From NCBI RefSeq assembly GCF_013694365.1, contig NZ_CP059275.1, positions 186,001 through 250,000 on the forward strand: DNA of 64,000 nt. Direction: 5' to 3'. Each line of letters begins with the position of its first letter. Position 1 is the stretch's first letter. This document shows, piece after piece, positions 25,919 to 34,412 of the stretch. The stretch comes from Limosilactobacillus reuteri. GTDB lineage: Bacteria > Bacillota > Bacilli > Lactobacillales > Lactobacillaceae. Both the position numbers and the translations under genes were made by a program. The notes below the pieces were generated by a model, which saw nothing but the letters and a program-made list of their open reading frames with translations, ran no database searches and was not told the origin of the DNA.

Positions 25919-26001
25919 ACCTAGATAGCGAAGTCTGGTCAAACGCGACGGTCTCCAAAACCGTTCCTTCGGGTTCGGGGGTTCAAATCCCTCTCTAGGT
26001 G
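25919..26001 (+). tRNA. tRNA with CCA anticodon and long variable arm (Trp-like)
   Basis: 83 nt. Acceptor ACCTAGA pairs with TCTAGGT; discriminator G. D arm GCG...CGC with a large loop; anticodon arm ACGGT-CTCCAAA-ACCGT gives CCA. The variable region is 12 nt (TCCTTCGGGTTC) and can form a CC-UUCG-GG hairpin; T arm GGGGG TTCAAAT CCCTC. Bacterial tRNA-Trp normally has a short 5-nt variable loop, so this looks like a class-II (Ser/Leu-style) body with a Trp anticodon. Confidence 0.8.
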
Positions 26002-26070
26002 TTCGGCATAGCTCAATGGTAGAGCAACATTGTGCGGTGTAGATATGTGGTTCGATTCCCATTACCGAAA
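26002..26070 (+). tRNA. degenerate tRNA, possibly His(GTG)
   Basis: 69 nt. Acceptor TTCGGCA against TACCGAA has one C-A mismatch. The D stem GCTC/GAGC is intact. The anticodon arm is weak (ACA...TGT) around TTGTG, suggesting GTG. The T arm (TGTGG TTCGATT CCCAT) appears to lack one G and pairs poorly. Likely decayed or barely functional. Confidence 0.55.
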
Positions 26071-26144
26071 GTTTCGGTAGCTTAACTGGATAGAGCATCG
26101 GTCTTCTAAACCGAGGGTTGCGAGTTCAAGTCTCGCTCGAAACA
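26071..26144 (+). tRNA. tRNA-Arg(TCT)
   Basis: Acceptor GTTTCGG pairs with TCGAAAC (one G-T), discriminator A. Anticodon arm TCGGT-CTTCTAA-ACCGA gives TCT; T arm GCGAG TTCAAGT CTCGC. It reads AGA/AGG, the common Arg codons of AT-rich phages. Confidence 0.92.
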
Positions 26145-26387
26145 ATGGACAAAGCATTGATTAAATTGTTTGAAAAAGAAATGTTTAACAAAGAGAATGG
26201 TGCAGATGGTTTTCGTAACTTTGTACTTGATTACTATAAGAAACATTCGAAAGACACGTTTGAATATCCTAAGGATCGTTATGAACTTTTAACAAAGGGT
26301 AATCCTAAAGCGCAATGGACTATGGAAGATATTGTTGTATATTATCTCTCTAATAGCGATCAAAAAGGTAAAGTAACTTTTATTTGA
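26145..26387 (+). CDS. hypothetical protein (80 aa)
   Basis: Starts at the ATG right after the tRNA-Arg discriminator base; the frame runs further upstream into the tRNA, but the start is fixed here because its first 20 bases recur as the native start at 26632, behind an AAGGAGA site. The protein is charged and helical (MDKALIKLFEKEMF) with WTMEDIVVYYLSNS near the end. No family recognised. Confidence 0.65.
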   Translation: MDKALIKLFEKEMFNKENGADGFRNFVLDYYKKHSKDTFEYPKDRYELLTKGNPKAQWTMEDIVVYYLSNSDQKGKVTFI

Positions 26388-26651
26388 ATGATTAAAGTAA
26401 AGATTTATACAAAAGAAAGTTGTCCGGCTTGCATGATGACCAAGAAATTATTTAATGATTTAGGCGTAGATTATAAAGAAGTGGTAATTCTTCAAGATAG
26501 TCCTATGTTAGAAGTTTTACGTAAACAGGGGTGGCACAGTTTTCCCGTAGTAGAATGGCTGGACGAAGAAGGCGTAGGAGACGCTTGGTCAGGATTTAAA
26601 CCAAATAATATTAAGGAGATATCTAGTTATTATGGACAAAGCATTGATTAA
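26388..26651 (+). CDS. nrdH: NrdH-type glutaredoxin-like protein
   Basis: 87 aa. The redox motif CPAC is at residues about 12-15 in YTKESCPACMMTKKLF. The C-terminal half has SFPVVEWL and WSGFKPNNI, matching the cis-Pro and WSGFRPD segments of NrdH. NrdH supplies electrons to class Ib ribonucleotide reductase; no reductase is in this window, so the host enzyme or one elsewhere on the element would be the partner. The 3' end contains the native start of the 26145 gene. Confidence 0.8.
   Translation: MIKVKIYTKESCPACMMTKKLFNDLGVDYKEVVILQDSPMLEVLRKQGWHSFPVVEWLDEEGVGDAWSGFKPNNIKEISSYYGQSID
26632..26651 (+). repeat. displaced 20-bp copy of the 26145 gene start
   Basis: The last 20 bases of the NrdH gene are identical to 26145-26164, with AAGGAGA at 26613-26619 spaced 12 bases before the ATG. 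So natively the 80-aa gene begins inside the end of nrdH, the reverse of the listed order. Confidence 0.9.
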
Positions 26652-27410
26652 ATGGATAACGCTATTGAAAAGATTGCATGGTATAACGTATTTAAGCCAA
26701 GCTGGTATGTAGAGCAAATGAAGGGGTGGACAACCCGATCATATGGTTTATTACTTATTGGAATTGGTTTAATTGTAGGAATGACTATTGGTGGTGGAGT
26801 ATTTAATCCTGTTACTATGGCAACTATGTTTGCAGGTGTACTAGGATTTACATGTACCCTGTCAATCACCAATACTAAGCCTCTAAATGGGGTTTTGGGT
26901 CTTGTATCAGCGTTGATTTATATTGTTGTAGCAGTTCAAGCAAAGAATTACAATGATGTGTTATTACAGGCTATTTATATTTTGCTACTTGATTTGCCTG
27001 TGTTATTAATGCCTAGTTGGGCTAAAGACGTTGATAAGAAGGTACGGTTCTTACATGAGCGTGGCCGTGGATTAACTAATTGGGTATTGGTAATTGTATT
27101 TTTTGTTGTGTTGACTGGTATTCTGTACTACTCGGATACACATATCTTTATTAGCCCACGTCCATGGATTGATAGTATCGCTGCCTCTATTGGTATTACT
27201 GGTGCAGTATTAACCACGTTGCGATTTAGTGAAAGTTACTATTGTTGGACTATCCAAGGGTTAATGTCAGTGATTTTATGGGGAGTCACAGCAGCACAAG
27301 GAGATGCAAACTTTGTATTATTTGTAACCTACATTCTCTATCTTACAAATGATATGCTTGCTTTCTTTGATAAGAATGTGTCGTGGTTTCATCATAAAAC
27401 AGCGAAATAA
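26652..27410 (+). CDS. pnuC: PnuC-family nicotinamide riboside transporter
   Basis: 252 aa, seven or so membrane segments from residue 26 onward. The pattern NGVLGLVSALIYIVVAVQAKNY, then PVLLMPSW, and near the end YYCWTIQGLMSVILWG fits PnuC. The family takes up nicotinamide riboside for NAD synthesis by facilitated diffusion. Phage copies are known from large phages and may keep NAD levels up in infection or under NAD-depleting defences. No NadR-type kinase is visible in this window. Confidence 0.85.
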   Translation: MDNAIEKIAWYNVFKPSWYVEQMKGWTTRSYGLLLIGIGLIVGMTIGGGVFNPVTMATMFAGVLGFTCTLSITNTKPLNGVLGLVSALIYIVVAVQAKNYNDVLLQAIYILLLDLPVLLMPSWAKDVDKKVRFLHERGRGLTNWVLVIVFFVVLTGILYYSDTHIFISPRPWIDSIAASIGITGAVLTTLRFSESYYCWTIQGLMSVILWGVTAAQGDANFVLFVTYILYLTNDMLAFFDKNVSWFHHKTAK

Positions 27411-27566
27411 ATGGGGTATTTTATTGTTAAGTCATTAACGATGATTATTGTCATCGGAATATTGATTTTTGGTATTCTATTTCTATCTGATAAGAAGAGT
27501 AATAACTCGGATAAGCAGCTCGAAAATAAACGAGTGAAAGCTACTGATAAGAAAGAGGGAATGTAG
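27411..27566 (+). CDS. small membrane protein (51 aa)
   Basis: One membrane segment (about residues 8-27) and a charged Lys/Asn-rich cytoplasmic tail. It lies between PnuC and the SPFH protein, so may work with either at the membrane. Unknown function. Confidence 0.55.
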   Translation: MGYFIVKSLTMIIVIGILIFGILFLSDKKSNNSDKQLENKRVKATDKKEGM

Positions 27567-28376
27567 ATGGAAAAATCAGTTAAATGGTCTATTGGAACAG
27601 TTATTGTATTGTTGGGTGTCATGATTGGTGGCTTCCGATTCTTTGAGAAGATTGATAATGGTAACGTTGGTATTCGTTATTCGATGTCGGGAGGGGTTCG
27701 TGACGAAAGTTTAGGTCAGGGAGTACGATTCGTTGGGTTAGATAAGGTTACTCAGTACCCTATTCGCAGTCAAACTGTTAAACAAAAGGTTGGGTCTGCT
27801 ACTAAAGATGGGAAGAAGACTACCGTTAACATTACTTACGCTTACCATGTAGATCCAACTAAAGCCACTAAGGTATATAAGAAATTTGGATCAGCAGATA
27901 TTAAGTCAATTGAAAATGGTTGGCTTAATCAAAAGCTTCAAAAAGCTAGTCGTGATGAATTATCTAAGTATAGCTTGCTTGATGTAATGGGTTCTGGCTC
28001 TGCTAAGGTCCAAGGCGCCATTTTGAAGGACTTCCAAAAGTCAGTTGAAGACCAAGGATTTATTGTTGAAGATTTAAGTTTCGGCGTTCCTGATGTTGAT
28101 GCTCAAACTCAAAAATCAATTGATGATTTAATTAAGGCCAGTCAAGATAACGAACGGGCTAAGTTAGAAGCAAAGACTAAGAAGACCGAGGCCGAAGCTG
28201 ATGCAAATGCAAAGATTGCACGTGCAGAAGGGGAAGCTAAGGCAAATAAGAAGATTTCTGATTCAATCACTGATAAGAATATTCAATACATGGAAGCACA
28301 AGCACACCTTAAGCATGGTTTCGTTACTGTTCAAGGTGCAAATGGTGTGATTGTAGATCAAACAGGTAACAAGTAA
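27567..28376 (+). CDS. SPFH/band-7 (prohibitin-like) membrane protein
   Basis: 269 aa. An N-terminal membrane anchor (residues 6-26), then an SPFH domain: IDNGNVGIRYSMSGGV, VRFVGLDKVTQYPIRSQ, VNITYAYHVD, and a helical region to about 190. An Ala/Glu/Lys coiled coil follows at about 195-245 (AEADANAKIARAEGEAKANKK). The family makes membrane scaffolds, often tied to proteases (HflK/HflC) or microdomains. The start is confirmed by AAGGAGG preserved at 28548-28554 ahead of a copy of its first 17 bases. Confidence 0.88.
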   Translation: MEKSVKWSIGTVIVLLGVMIGGFRFFEKIDNGNVGIRYSMSGGVRDESLGQGVRFVGLDKVTQYPIRSQTVKQKVGSATKDGKKTTVNITYAYHVDPTKATKVYKKFGSADIKSIENGWLNQKLQKASRDELSKYSLLDVMGSGSAKVQGAILKDFQKSVEDQGFIVEDLSFGVPDVDAQTQKSIDDLIKASQDNERAKLEAKTKKTEAEADANAKIARAEGEAKANKKISDSITDKNIQYMEAQAHLKHGFVTVQGANGVIVDQTGNK

Positions 28377-28577
28377 ATGTATTTTTACTATAAAGGAATT
28401 CAAATTATTCCTACTAATCAGTGGGAAGTAGCAGGTGACAATGGAACAGTTCAGTTTATTGATGCAATTAATGTTAGAACAGGGCGTGAAATGACTGGAT
28501 TGCCTGCTAAAAAGATTGTTGTAAGTAAAATTCATATATTACCAAATAAGGAGGAACTAAATGGAAAAATCAGTTAA
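28377..28577 (+). CDS. small hypothetical protein (66 aa)
   Basis: Beta-rich (YYKGIQIIPTNQWEVAG) with no recognised family. Its 3' end carries AAGGAGG and the native start of the SPFH gene, so it lies immediately upstream of that gene in the real genome. Confidence 0.65.
   Translation: MYFYYKGIQIIPTNQWEVAGDNGTVQFIDAINVRTGREMTGLPAKKIVVSKIHILPNKEELNGKIS
28548..28577 (+). promoter_or_regulatory. ribosome binding site and native start of the SPFH gene (displaced copy)
   Basis: AAGGAGG at 28548-28554, 6 bases before ATG at 28561. Bases 28561-28577 are identical to 27567-27583. This site drives translation of the SPFH protein natively, overlapping the 66-aa gene by 17 bases. Confidence 0.9.
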
Positions 28578-28919
28578 ATGATGAAAGAGTATAACGGCGA
28601 ATCCATGCGAGTTATTCGTGCTTATAAAGTTGATAATACTCAATATGTAGATTTGCGTAATCAAGCTGGAGAAGACTTTGAAAGTATTCCAGTTGAGGAT
28701 TTAGGTAAGAAGAAAGCAATAAAAAAGAAAGCTGTAGTTGAAAAAAGAGTTCCTAGAATTCGTTTTTCAAAGGGCGATGAGGAATATAGCTTTTGGTTAG
28801 ACTCTAACGAATACGAAAAGTTTGTTGCCGATAATAAATTAAATAAAGCAATGATTCAAAATTGTCTTGAAGGCGTAGTAAAAACACATAAAGGATACAA
28901 GATAAGTGAAGTTAAATAG
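28578..28919 (+). CDS. hypothetical protein with NUMOD-like C-terminal motif (113 aa)
   Basis: Basic centre (KKKAIKKKAVVEKRVPRIRF) and a C-terminal helix plus THKGYKISEV, reminiscent of the KTHKGYKF ending of NUMOD1-type DNA-binding modules found beside homing endonucleases. No nuclease domain is present. The start matches the displaced copy at 31171, behind GGGAGGAG. Confidence 0.55.
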   Translation: MMKEYNGESMRVIRAYKVDNTQYVDLRNQAGEDFESIPVEDLGKKKAIKKKAVVEKRVPRIRFSKGDEEYSFWLDSNEYEKFVADNKLNKAMIQNCLEGVVKTHKGYKISEVK

Positions 28920-31187
28920 ATGGCCGAAATAGAAATTGTAGGTTCGATTCAGCGCATAAGGTTTGCCGCCAACGATTCATTATTCAAAATTGCTACGATG
29001 AGGGTGTCAGAGGTACGAGAAGGGAATATTGTTAAAAATTCTTTTGGCGATGTAGTGTTCAAGGGTGAGATGTCACTCATTCCTCAGAACGAATATATTA
29101 TTCGCGGTGAATTTATTAACGATGAAAAATATGGTCCGCAATATCAATACATTAGCAGCAAGCGTCGAGATCCAATTGAAGGTATGTCTCGAGAAGACTT
29201 CCGGCAATTCCTTACTGATATCTCCCCCAAAGGGGTACTTGTTAATGCTCAGTTTGATGATCCTCGACCTATTTTTCAAGAGCATAGGGTAAAAGAATTG
29301 ATGTCTATCAAGGGCATTGGACCTGTTAGTGCTGACAAGTTGATTAACGCCTATGAAGAGCAAAAAGATTATAGCGAAGCCTACGTTGCTTTTGGTAAGT
29401 GGGGGTTTAACCCTAACATGACGCGGAAATTAGTACGCCACGTTCACTCAGTGGAAGGTGCTATCGAAATGCTTAATAAAGACCCCTATGAGTTTATAGA
29501 TGTTCCAGGAGTAGGTTTTAAGACTATAGACGAAAAGGCGCTTAATTTTGGTATTCCATCTAATGATCCACGTCGTGTCCATGCTTTCGTAAAGGATTAC
29601 TTTGATAAGTTAGCTATGGATGGAAGTTCCTGGACTAAAGAAATAGATTTGATGAAATATCTTCGCCAAGAAGTGTTTGATTGTGACGTTGAAGAGACAC
29701 TTCAATGGATTAACGACAGCGACGAATTTGTCATTTATGAAGCTGATGATGTAAGACGAGTAGCTACTAAGCATTTGTATAACACCGAAAAATCTATTGC
29801 AAAGAATCTATTGAGATTACTTCACTCTAAAAATAAATTTGAGTATAAAGAGCGCGATAAAATTATCGACAGAATTCAAGAAGAACAAGGTTGGAAATAC
29901 TCAGACGAACAGACCGAAGCAATTAATATGATGCTTGATAAAAATGTATCAATGTTACAGGGATTAGCCGGTACTGGTAAATCTACCGCCTTAAATGCCG
30001 TGATTAAAGTATTACAGGAGAATGACTACCAGGTAGCTACCTGTGCATTGTCTGGGAAGGCAGCTGATAATCTTACTCAACTAACAGGTAAACGAGGGCA
30101 AACAATTCACCGTTTACTTGGAATTGGTGATCCATTTGGCGGTTTTGAACACGAAGAAAATCCATTGCCAGTTGATGTAGTTATCTTAGATGAGGTGTCA
30201 ATGGTTAATGATAGCTTATTTGAGGCGCTAGTTAATGCTCTGGGCGATGGCACTAAATTTATTATGGTCGGTGATATCGCCCAATTAGATTCTATTGGGG
30301 TCGGAGTTATGAGAGATATCATTTCTTCTAAAATTGTTCCTACTGTTTCTTTGACTAAGATCCACCGGCAAGCACAGGATTCAGCAATTATCACCCATTC
30401 ATTACAATATCGAATGGGTAAGATGCCGAAAGTAAGCCCTAAGGATAGTTGGACGATGCTAGGCAATAAGAACGATCTAGGCTATGTGTTTGAAGATTCG
30501 GCAGAAGAAGAGAAGCTAAACACAGATGCTTATAGGATTTTTGCCCAGGCGTTAAATAAGTATGATGTTAGCGATATTCAAATACTCACTCAGACAGTTA
30601 GTGGTTGTACTCGTATTAATGACTTAGCGCAAACAATTGCTAACCCTAAGAGTCCTACTAAGAACCAGTACAAGGTCAAAGCTAATAGTGCTGATGCTTA
30701 TATTCTACGTGAAGGCGATAAAGTTCTTAACACGTCAAATAACTATCGAGCAACAGCGGCAGAGAATCATCAGATGTATCGCCCTATTTTCAACGGGAAC
30801 ACAGGAATTATTGAAAGTATAGACCTTGAATTTAATAGCAAAGGTGGCGTTAGCCATGTTGAGGCCGTTATTGATTTCGACGGGGTCGGTAAAGTATTTC
30901 TTAGAGATAAGGAGCTTGAGACTATCCAATTGGGGTACGCGATGACAGTTCATAAGTCTCAAGGGTCTACTATTCCATGTGTGATTGTGGTGCTGCCATT
31001 TCATTACATGCTAAATAATCGGGAATTATTATATACGGCTTTGACCCGAGCTAGTGAGCTTTGTTTCTTGCTTACATCAACAAAATCACTTAAATCAACT
31101 GTTAAAAAAACTGGTGAGACTGTTCATCATAGTAATCTAGGATTGTTATTAAAGAGGGAGGAGAAGCAATATGATGAAAGAGTATAA
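28920..31187 (+). CDS. recD2: RecD2-type SF1B helicase
   Basis: 755 aa. N-terminal OB-like region, then helix-hairpin-helix motifs (MSIKGIGPVSADKL, VPGVGFKTIDEKA). Walker A GLAGTGKST is near residues 348-356, Walker B VVILDEVSMV near 419-428, motif III VGDIAQLDSIG, and near the C-terminus TVHKSQGST with LYTALTRASE (motifs V and VI). RecD2 unwinds DNA 5' to 3' and is used in repair and recombination. It belongs with the neighbouring DnaB-like helicase and recombination genes. Its last 17 bases are the native start of the 28578 gene. Confidence 0.93.
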   Translation: MAEIEIVGSIQRIRFAANDSLFKIATMRVSEVREGNIVKNSFGDVVFKGEMSLIPQNEYIIRGEFINDEKYGPQYQYISSKRRDPIEGMSREDFRQFLTDISPKGVLVNAQFDDPRPIFQEHRVKELMSIKGIGPVSADKLINAYEEQKDYSEAYVAFGKWGFNPNMTRKLVRHVHSVEGAIEMLNKDPYEFIDVPGVGFKTIDEKALNFGIPSNDPRRVHAFVKDYFDKLAMDGSSWTKEIDLMKYLRQEVFDCDVEETLQWINDSDEFVIYEADDVRRVATKHLYNTEKSIAKNLLRLLHSKNKFEYKERDKIIDRIQEEQGWKYSDEQTEAINMMLDKNVSMLQGLAGTGKSTALNAVIKVLQENDYQVATCALSGKAADNLTQLTGKRGQTIHRLLGIGDPFGGFEHEENPLPVDVVILDEVSMVNDSLFEALVNALGDGTKFIMVGDIAQLDSIGVGVMRDIISSKIVPTVSLTKIHRQAQDSAIITHSLQYRMGKMPKVSPKDSWTMLGNKNDLGYVFEDSAEEEKLNTDAYRIFAQALNKYDVSDIQILTQTVSGCTRINDLAQTIANPKSPTKNQYKVKANSADAYILREGDKVLNTSNNYRATAAENHQMYRPIFNGNTGIIESIDLEFNSKGGVSHVEAVIDFDGVGKVFLRDKELETIQLGYAMTVHKSQGSTIPCVIVVLPFHYMLNNRELLYTALTRASELCFLLTSTKSLKSTVKKTGETVHHSNLGLLLKREEKQYDERV
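31156..31187 (+). promoter_or_regulatory. ribosome binding site and native start of the 28578 gene (displaced copy)
   Basis: GGGAGGAG at 31156-31163 followed by ATGATGAAAGAGTATAA at 31171-31187, identical to 28578-28594. The RecD2 gene therefore precedes and overlaps the 28578 gene natively. Confidence 0.9.
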
Positions 31188-31493
31188 ATGGAAGTGACCA
31201 AGAAGCCATTTACTTTTACGTTAAAAAACGACTTCAACATGACTGGTTTTTTACTAAAAGCAAAACCCGATGAAGCATTTAGAACTAAGACTGAATTATC
31301 AAAAGAACTAGTTCGTACAAACACAACTTCTAATGTGAAGTTAAAAGATAATATTGATTTAACGCAAGAAGATGTAGAAAAACTTATTGAGGCTGGCCGT
31401 AAGACTCTGATTTATTATGAAGCAAATAATAGATTAGATGCATATAATTATCCTGACGAATTCGAATTACTTGATCTGGTGGTGAAATATTAA
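31188..31493 (+). CDS. hypothetical protein (101 aa)
   Basis: Beta-rich start (KPFTFTLKNDFNMTGFLLK), then helices (LTQEDVEKLIEAGRKTL). No family recognised. Upstream of RecD2 in the listing but downstream of the 31494 gene natively if the block is reversed. Confidence 0.6.
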   Translation: MEVTKKPFTFTLKNDFNMTGFLLKAKPDEAFRTKTELSKELVRTNTTSNVKLKDNIDLTQEDVEKLIEAGRKTLIYYEANNRLDAYNYPDEFELLDLVVKY

Positions 31494-32021
31494 ATGAAGC
31501 AAACATACTCAGACGAATTTTACAATCATTTGTACCGTTTGGAATCATATAACAAGATTGGCGAGAGCTGGTCACGAAAAGCTGACAAAAATAACCCGGA
31601 TTTAATTTGGATACGCAATTATATTAAAGAAAATAATTTATTTGACGAATATAGTCATGATCGGCTAGAAAGAATGCTTAACAATTGCATTAGTCGTGGA
31701 CTGGTTACGATTAAAGAAATTGCCGATGACTTAGAATTATCGGTACGTAAGATGCACAATCTATTAGTCAAGTATGACTTGCTAAGAAAACAACGTCTTG
31801 CGTACTATGCGAAAGTCGGTTATGTGATTACTGATAAGAATAATGATAATCCGGTATTCGTTAAGAGTATTTCTCATGGCTTAAGAGTTGCACCTGAACT
31901 AAGTAGACGGTCATTTGTTAATCTTGAAGGTCATAGAGCGATGCGAAACGGTCGTCATTTATATAAGACTGATGTCTGGAAGAAACAACACCCTGAATTC
32001 AATCTTGAGGAGGTAGCGTAA
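31494..32021 (+). CDS. helix-turn-helix protein (175 aa)
   Basis: A clear helix-turn-helix around residues 65-95 (GLVTIKEIADDLELSVRKMHNLLVKY). Basic C-terminal half with HRAMRNGRHLYKTDVWKK. Probably a DNA-binding regulator or a replication-associated factor of the early gene block. It ends in GAGGAGG, a usable ribosome binding site for a native follower. Confidence 0.6.
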   Translation: MKQTYSDEFYNHLYRLESYNKIGESWSRKADKNNPDLIWIRNYIKENNLFDEYSHDRLERMLNNCISRGLVTIKEIADDLELSVRKMHNLLVKYDLLRKQRLAYYAKVGYVITDKNNDNPVFVKSISHGLRVAPELSRRSFVNLEGHRAMRNGRHLYKTDVWKKQHPEFNLEEVA

Positions 32022-33506
32022 TTGGTAGAAAAGGTAAAACAAGAAAATACCATTATAAAATCTGACTTTTATAAAGAGCTGAAAACTCAAAGAGGTATCA
32101 TCGAGAGTCAATTAATTTTTTCTCTTTACGGTGATACAAATTACTTTTTTGATTACCCTGTAAATCCAAACGATATTTCTAATTCGATGTGGCGTTTCTA
32201 CTATCATATGCTGAAAGAGATGGTCGAGGATCGTGGGCTTAAAACTTTGGATGCAGTATCCGTAGGTGCCTACGTAAATTCCAAAGAAGAGAAAATTCAA
32301 AAAGCATATTCAGAAGCTGGTGGTTATGAAACCATTGAAAAGGGTATTGCCATTGTCGAAAAAGAAAATGTCGATAGTTATTACAATGAATTGCAACGTT
32401 ATAAAACGTTAATGAAACTGACTGAGATGGGATTTCCTATTAAGCAGAACTGGGATAAATACCAGGAAATGGACTTGGAAACCCTCAATGAAGTATTAGA
32501 AGGTCTTATAGCAGAGGCATTTGTAGATTCTCAATTTGGAAATGACCGAGTTGAAGAAATGTTTGATGATGTTGATGAAATGCTTAAAGAGGCTGATGAG
32601 GGTATTGCACAAGGACTACCATTAGGAAGTCCATTAATGGATTCAATTCAAAACGGGTTAGCACTAGGAAATATTACAATGTTAGCTGCCAATTCGGGGG
32701 TAGGGAAGACGTTTCTCACTACCCTTTTGCATATTCAAAGTTCAATTAATAACGAGGAACCTGTCTTAATTATCGCTAACGAAGAAGAAAAAAGCCGATA
32801 TGTTCAAGGATTACTAACAGCTTATATTAACGCTCGCCATAAGGGGGCCATGTTTAACAAGAATAGGTTCTTACGAGGTAGTTTTACCGATGAAGAATGG
32901 GAATATTTAAACGAGGCTAAAGAATGGTATTTGAGAAAGGTGTCAGAAGGTCTAGTTCGTTTTGTTAATATGAATGAGTTTAGTATGGCAAAGACAATTC
33001 GGCTTATTAAGAAGTATGCTCGATTATATGATGTACGGTATTTTATCCTTGATACATTGAAATTGGATAACGATACATATAGTCGGGTTAACGATAGTTC
33101 TTGGCTACAATTACAACAGAATATGGTGAAGCTATATAACGTGATTAAGCCTAGTAATTTGAACGTCCATGTTTGGGTTACTACGCAGATGACCAAGACT
33201 AATCGACGAGCACGTTATTTGGATCAAAGCATGATTGGAATGGCGAAGAATATTACCGACGTAGTATCGTCATTGATTTTAGTACGTATGGCCTCTCAAT
33301 CAGAGGTGAGTGGGAAGAATGCTATTAAGGTAGTTAACTCAAAGGGACACTCAGAAATGTTAGACGAAGATAATGATTACATGATTGTTTTCTGGGATAA
33401 AAACCGACAAGGTCAGACTAATCGACAGGTTGTTCTGGAGGTTGATCGTGGACTTAATCTTATTCGTGATGTTGGAAAAACACAAATTAATAATGATTTA
33501 GAATAA
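32022..33506 (+). CDS. DnaB-like replicative helicase
   Basis: 494 aa, TTG start. The helical N-terminal region (1-180) resembles the DnaB primase-binding domain. The RecA-like core has GLPLGSPLMDSIQNGLALG, Walker A NSGVGKTF near residues 224-231, VLIIANEEE (Walker B-like with Glu), YFILDTLKLDND, and an arginine-finger-style region (VWVTTQMTKTNRRAR). It would unwind the phage replication fork as a hexamer. It sits next to the MPE, Sak4-like and RecD2 genes. Confidence 0.88.
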   Translation: MVEKVKQENTIIKSDFYKELKTQRGIIESQLIFSLYGDTNYFFDYPVNPNDISNSMWRFYYHMLKEMVEDRGLKTLDAVSVGAYVNSKEEKIQKAYSEAGGYETIEKGIAIVEKENVDSYYNELQRYKTLMKLTEMGFPIKQNWDKYQEMDLETLNEVLEGLIAEAFVDSQFGNDRVEEMFDDVDEMLKEADEGIAQGLPLGSPLMDSIQNGLALGNITMLAANSGVGKTFLTTLLHIQSSINNEEPVLIIANEEEKSRYVQGLLTAYINARHKGAMFNKNRFLRGSFTDEEWEYLNEAKEWYLRKVSEGLVRFVNMNEFSMAKTIRLIKKYARLYDVRYFILDTLKLDNDTYSRVNDSSWLQLQQNMVKLYNVIKPSNLNVHVWVTTQMTKTNRRARYLDQSMIGMAKNITDVVSSLILVRMASQSEVSGKNAIKVVNSKGHSEMLDEDNDYMIVFWDKNRQGQTNRQVVLEVDRGLNLIRDVGKTQINNDLE

Positions 33507-33797
33507 ATGAAAGATAAACACATGTGGATAGATCAAAAAATCGAAGAGCATAAACATGTATTAATGGCTTCATTTGGCTTTCAAGGTCTATTGAAATCAA
33601 AATTAAAGCTTCCATTGATTCTAAAGATTATAAGAGAAATGCCAGGGAGCGCAATTGAAAATGTAACAATCTTTTTTGATGAATTACGTGAGCGTTATCT
33701 TGCTGATTCTCAATTCAAACAGTTTAGATTAAGCGAAGTTGATAGATTTATTTCAGAAGAGAAAAGTTTGGTAGGGTTGAAAGTTATTAATAATTAG
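33507..33797 (+). CDS. hypothetical protein (96 aa)
   Basis: Helical and charged (KIIREMPGSAIENVTIFFDELRERY). It precedes the helicase natively if the block is reversed, so could be a helicase-loader-like factor, but no family supports this. Confidence 0.55.
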   Translation: MKDKHMWIDQKIEEHKHVLMASFGFQGLLKSKLKLPLILKIIREMPGSAIENVTIFFDELRERYLADSQFKQFRLSEVDRFISEEKSLVGLKVINN

Positions 33798-34412
33798 ATG
33801 GCTGTTCAAAAGTGTTATTACTGTGCTAACCCATTGAATGACGAGGATATGGTAATCAAACCAATCCCGCTAAAAACTAAGAGAGGGTGCAGAAATTATA
33901 AACGTAAATTCCATATTGACTGCTTACCTAAGTATCTTAAAGAGCATAAGGATATCAAGTTCAAAAAACAAGAAAAAAGTGATTGGGATCAAGTTTATGG
34001 GTATTTTAAGTCAGAAATATTGAATCTTTCTGCTGGCAATAACTTATCAGAATATTGCGTTGAACGCCTTTTGGGATTGAGAGTGGGTAAATTCAAGCCT
34101 TCGACAACGAATGTTAGTGGAAATAAGCAGGGATACTCGTTCAAAACTATCTACTATACGCTTTTATATTCTTATGACGCTATTAAAAAAGCACAGAAAA
34201 CAGTTGAATTTAAGAACGAGGAACATGAAATTAATTACATCATGAAAATCGTGACAAATAACATTAATTTTATCCAGAGAAGGTTGGACGCTTTGGATAA
34301 AGAGCGGAAAAAAGTAGAAAAAATTAGTAAAGAGGAAGAGAAGAAGGTTGAGCAGCCTACAGTCGCCTACAAGCGCAAAGGCTCTGGGAAACGGAAGGTT
34401 GATTTTATTTAA
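33798..34412 (+). CDS. zinc-binding basic protein (204 aa)
   Basis: CYYCANPL near residue 6 and FHIDCLPKYL near residue 43 form a Cys-x2-Cys...His-x2-Cys zinc site. The remainder is helical, with a strongly basic C-terminus (KRKGSGKRKVDF). Probably binds nucleic acid, among the replication genes; function unknown. Confidence 0.6.
   Translation: MAVQKCYYCANPLNDEDMVIKPIPLKTKRGCRNYKRKFHIDCLPKYLKEHKDIKFKKQEKSDWDQVYGYFKSEILNLSAGNNLSEYCVERLLGLRVGKFKPSTTNVSGNKQGYSFKTIYYTLLYSYDAIKKAQKTVEFKNEEHEINYIMKIVTNNINFIQRRLDALDKERKKVEKISKEEEKKVEQPTVAYKRKGSGKRKVDFI

Noticed and set aside
25757..26098. 113-aa minus-strand frame
   Set aside because: It runs antisense across several tRNAs; its SRTRN and REGFEPP segments are the usual products of translating tRNA T arms.
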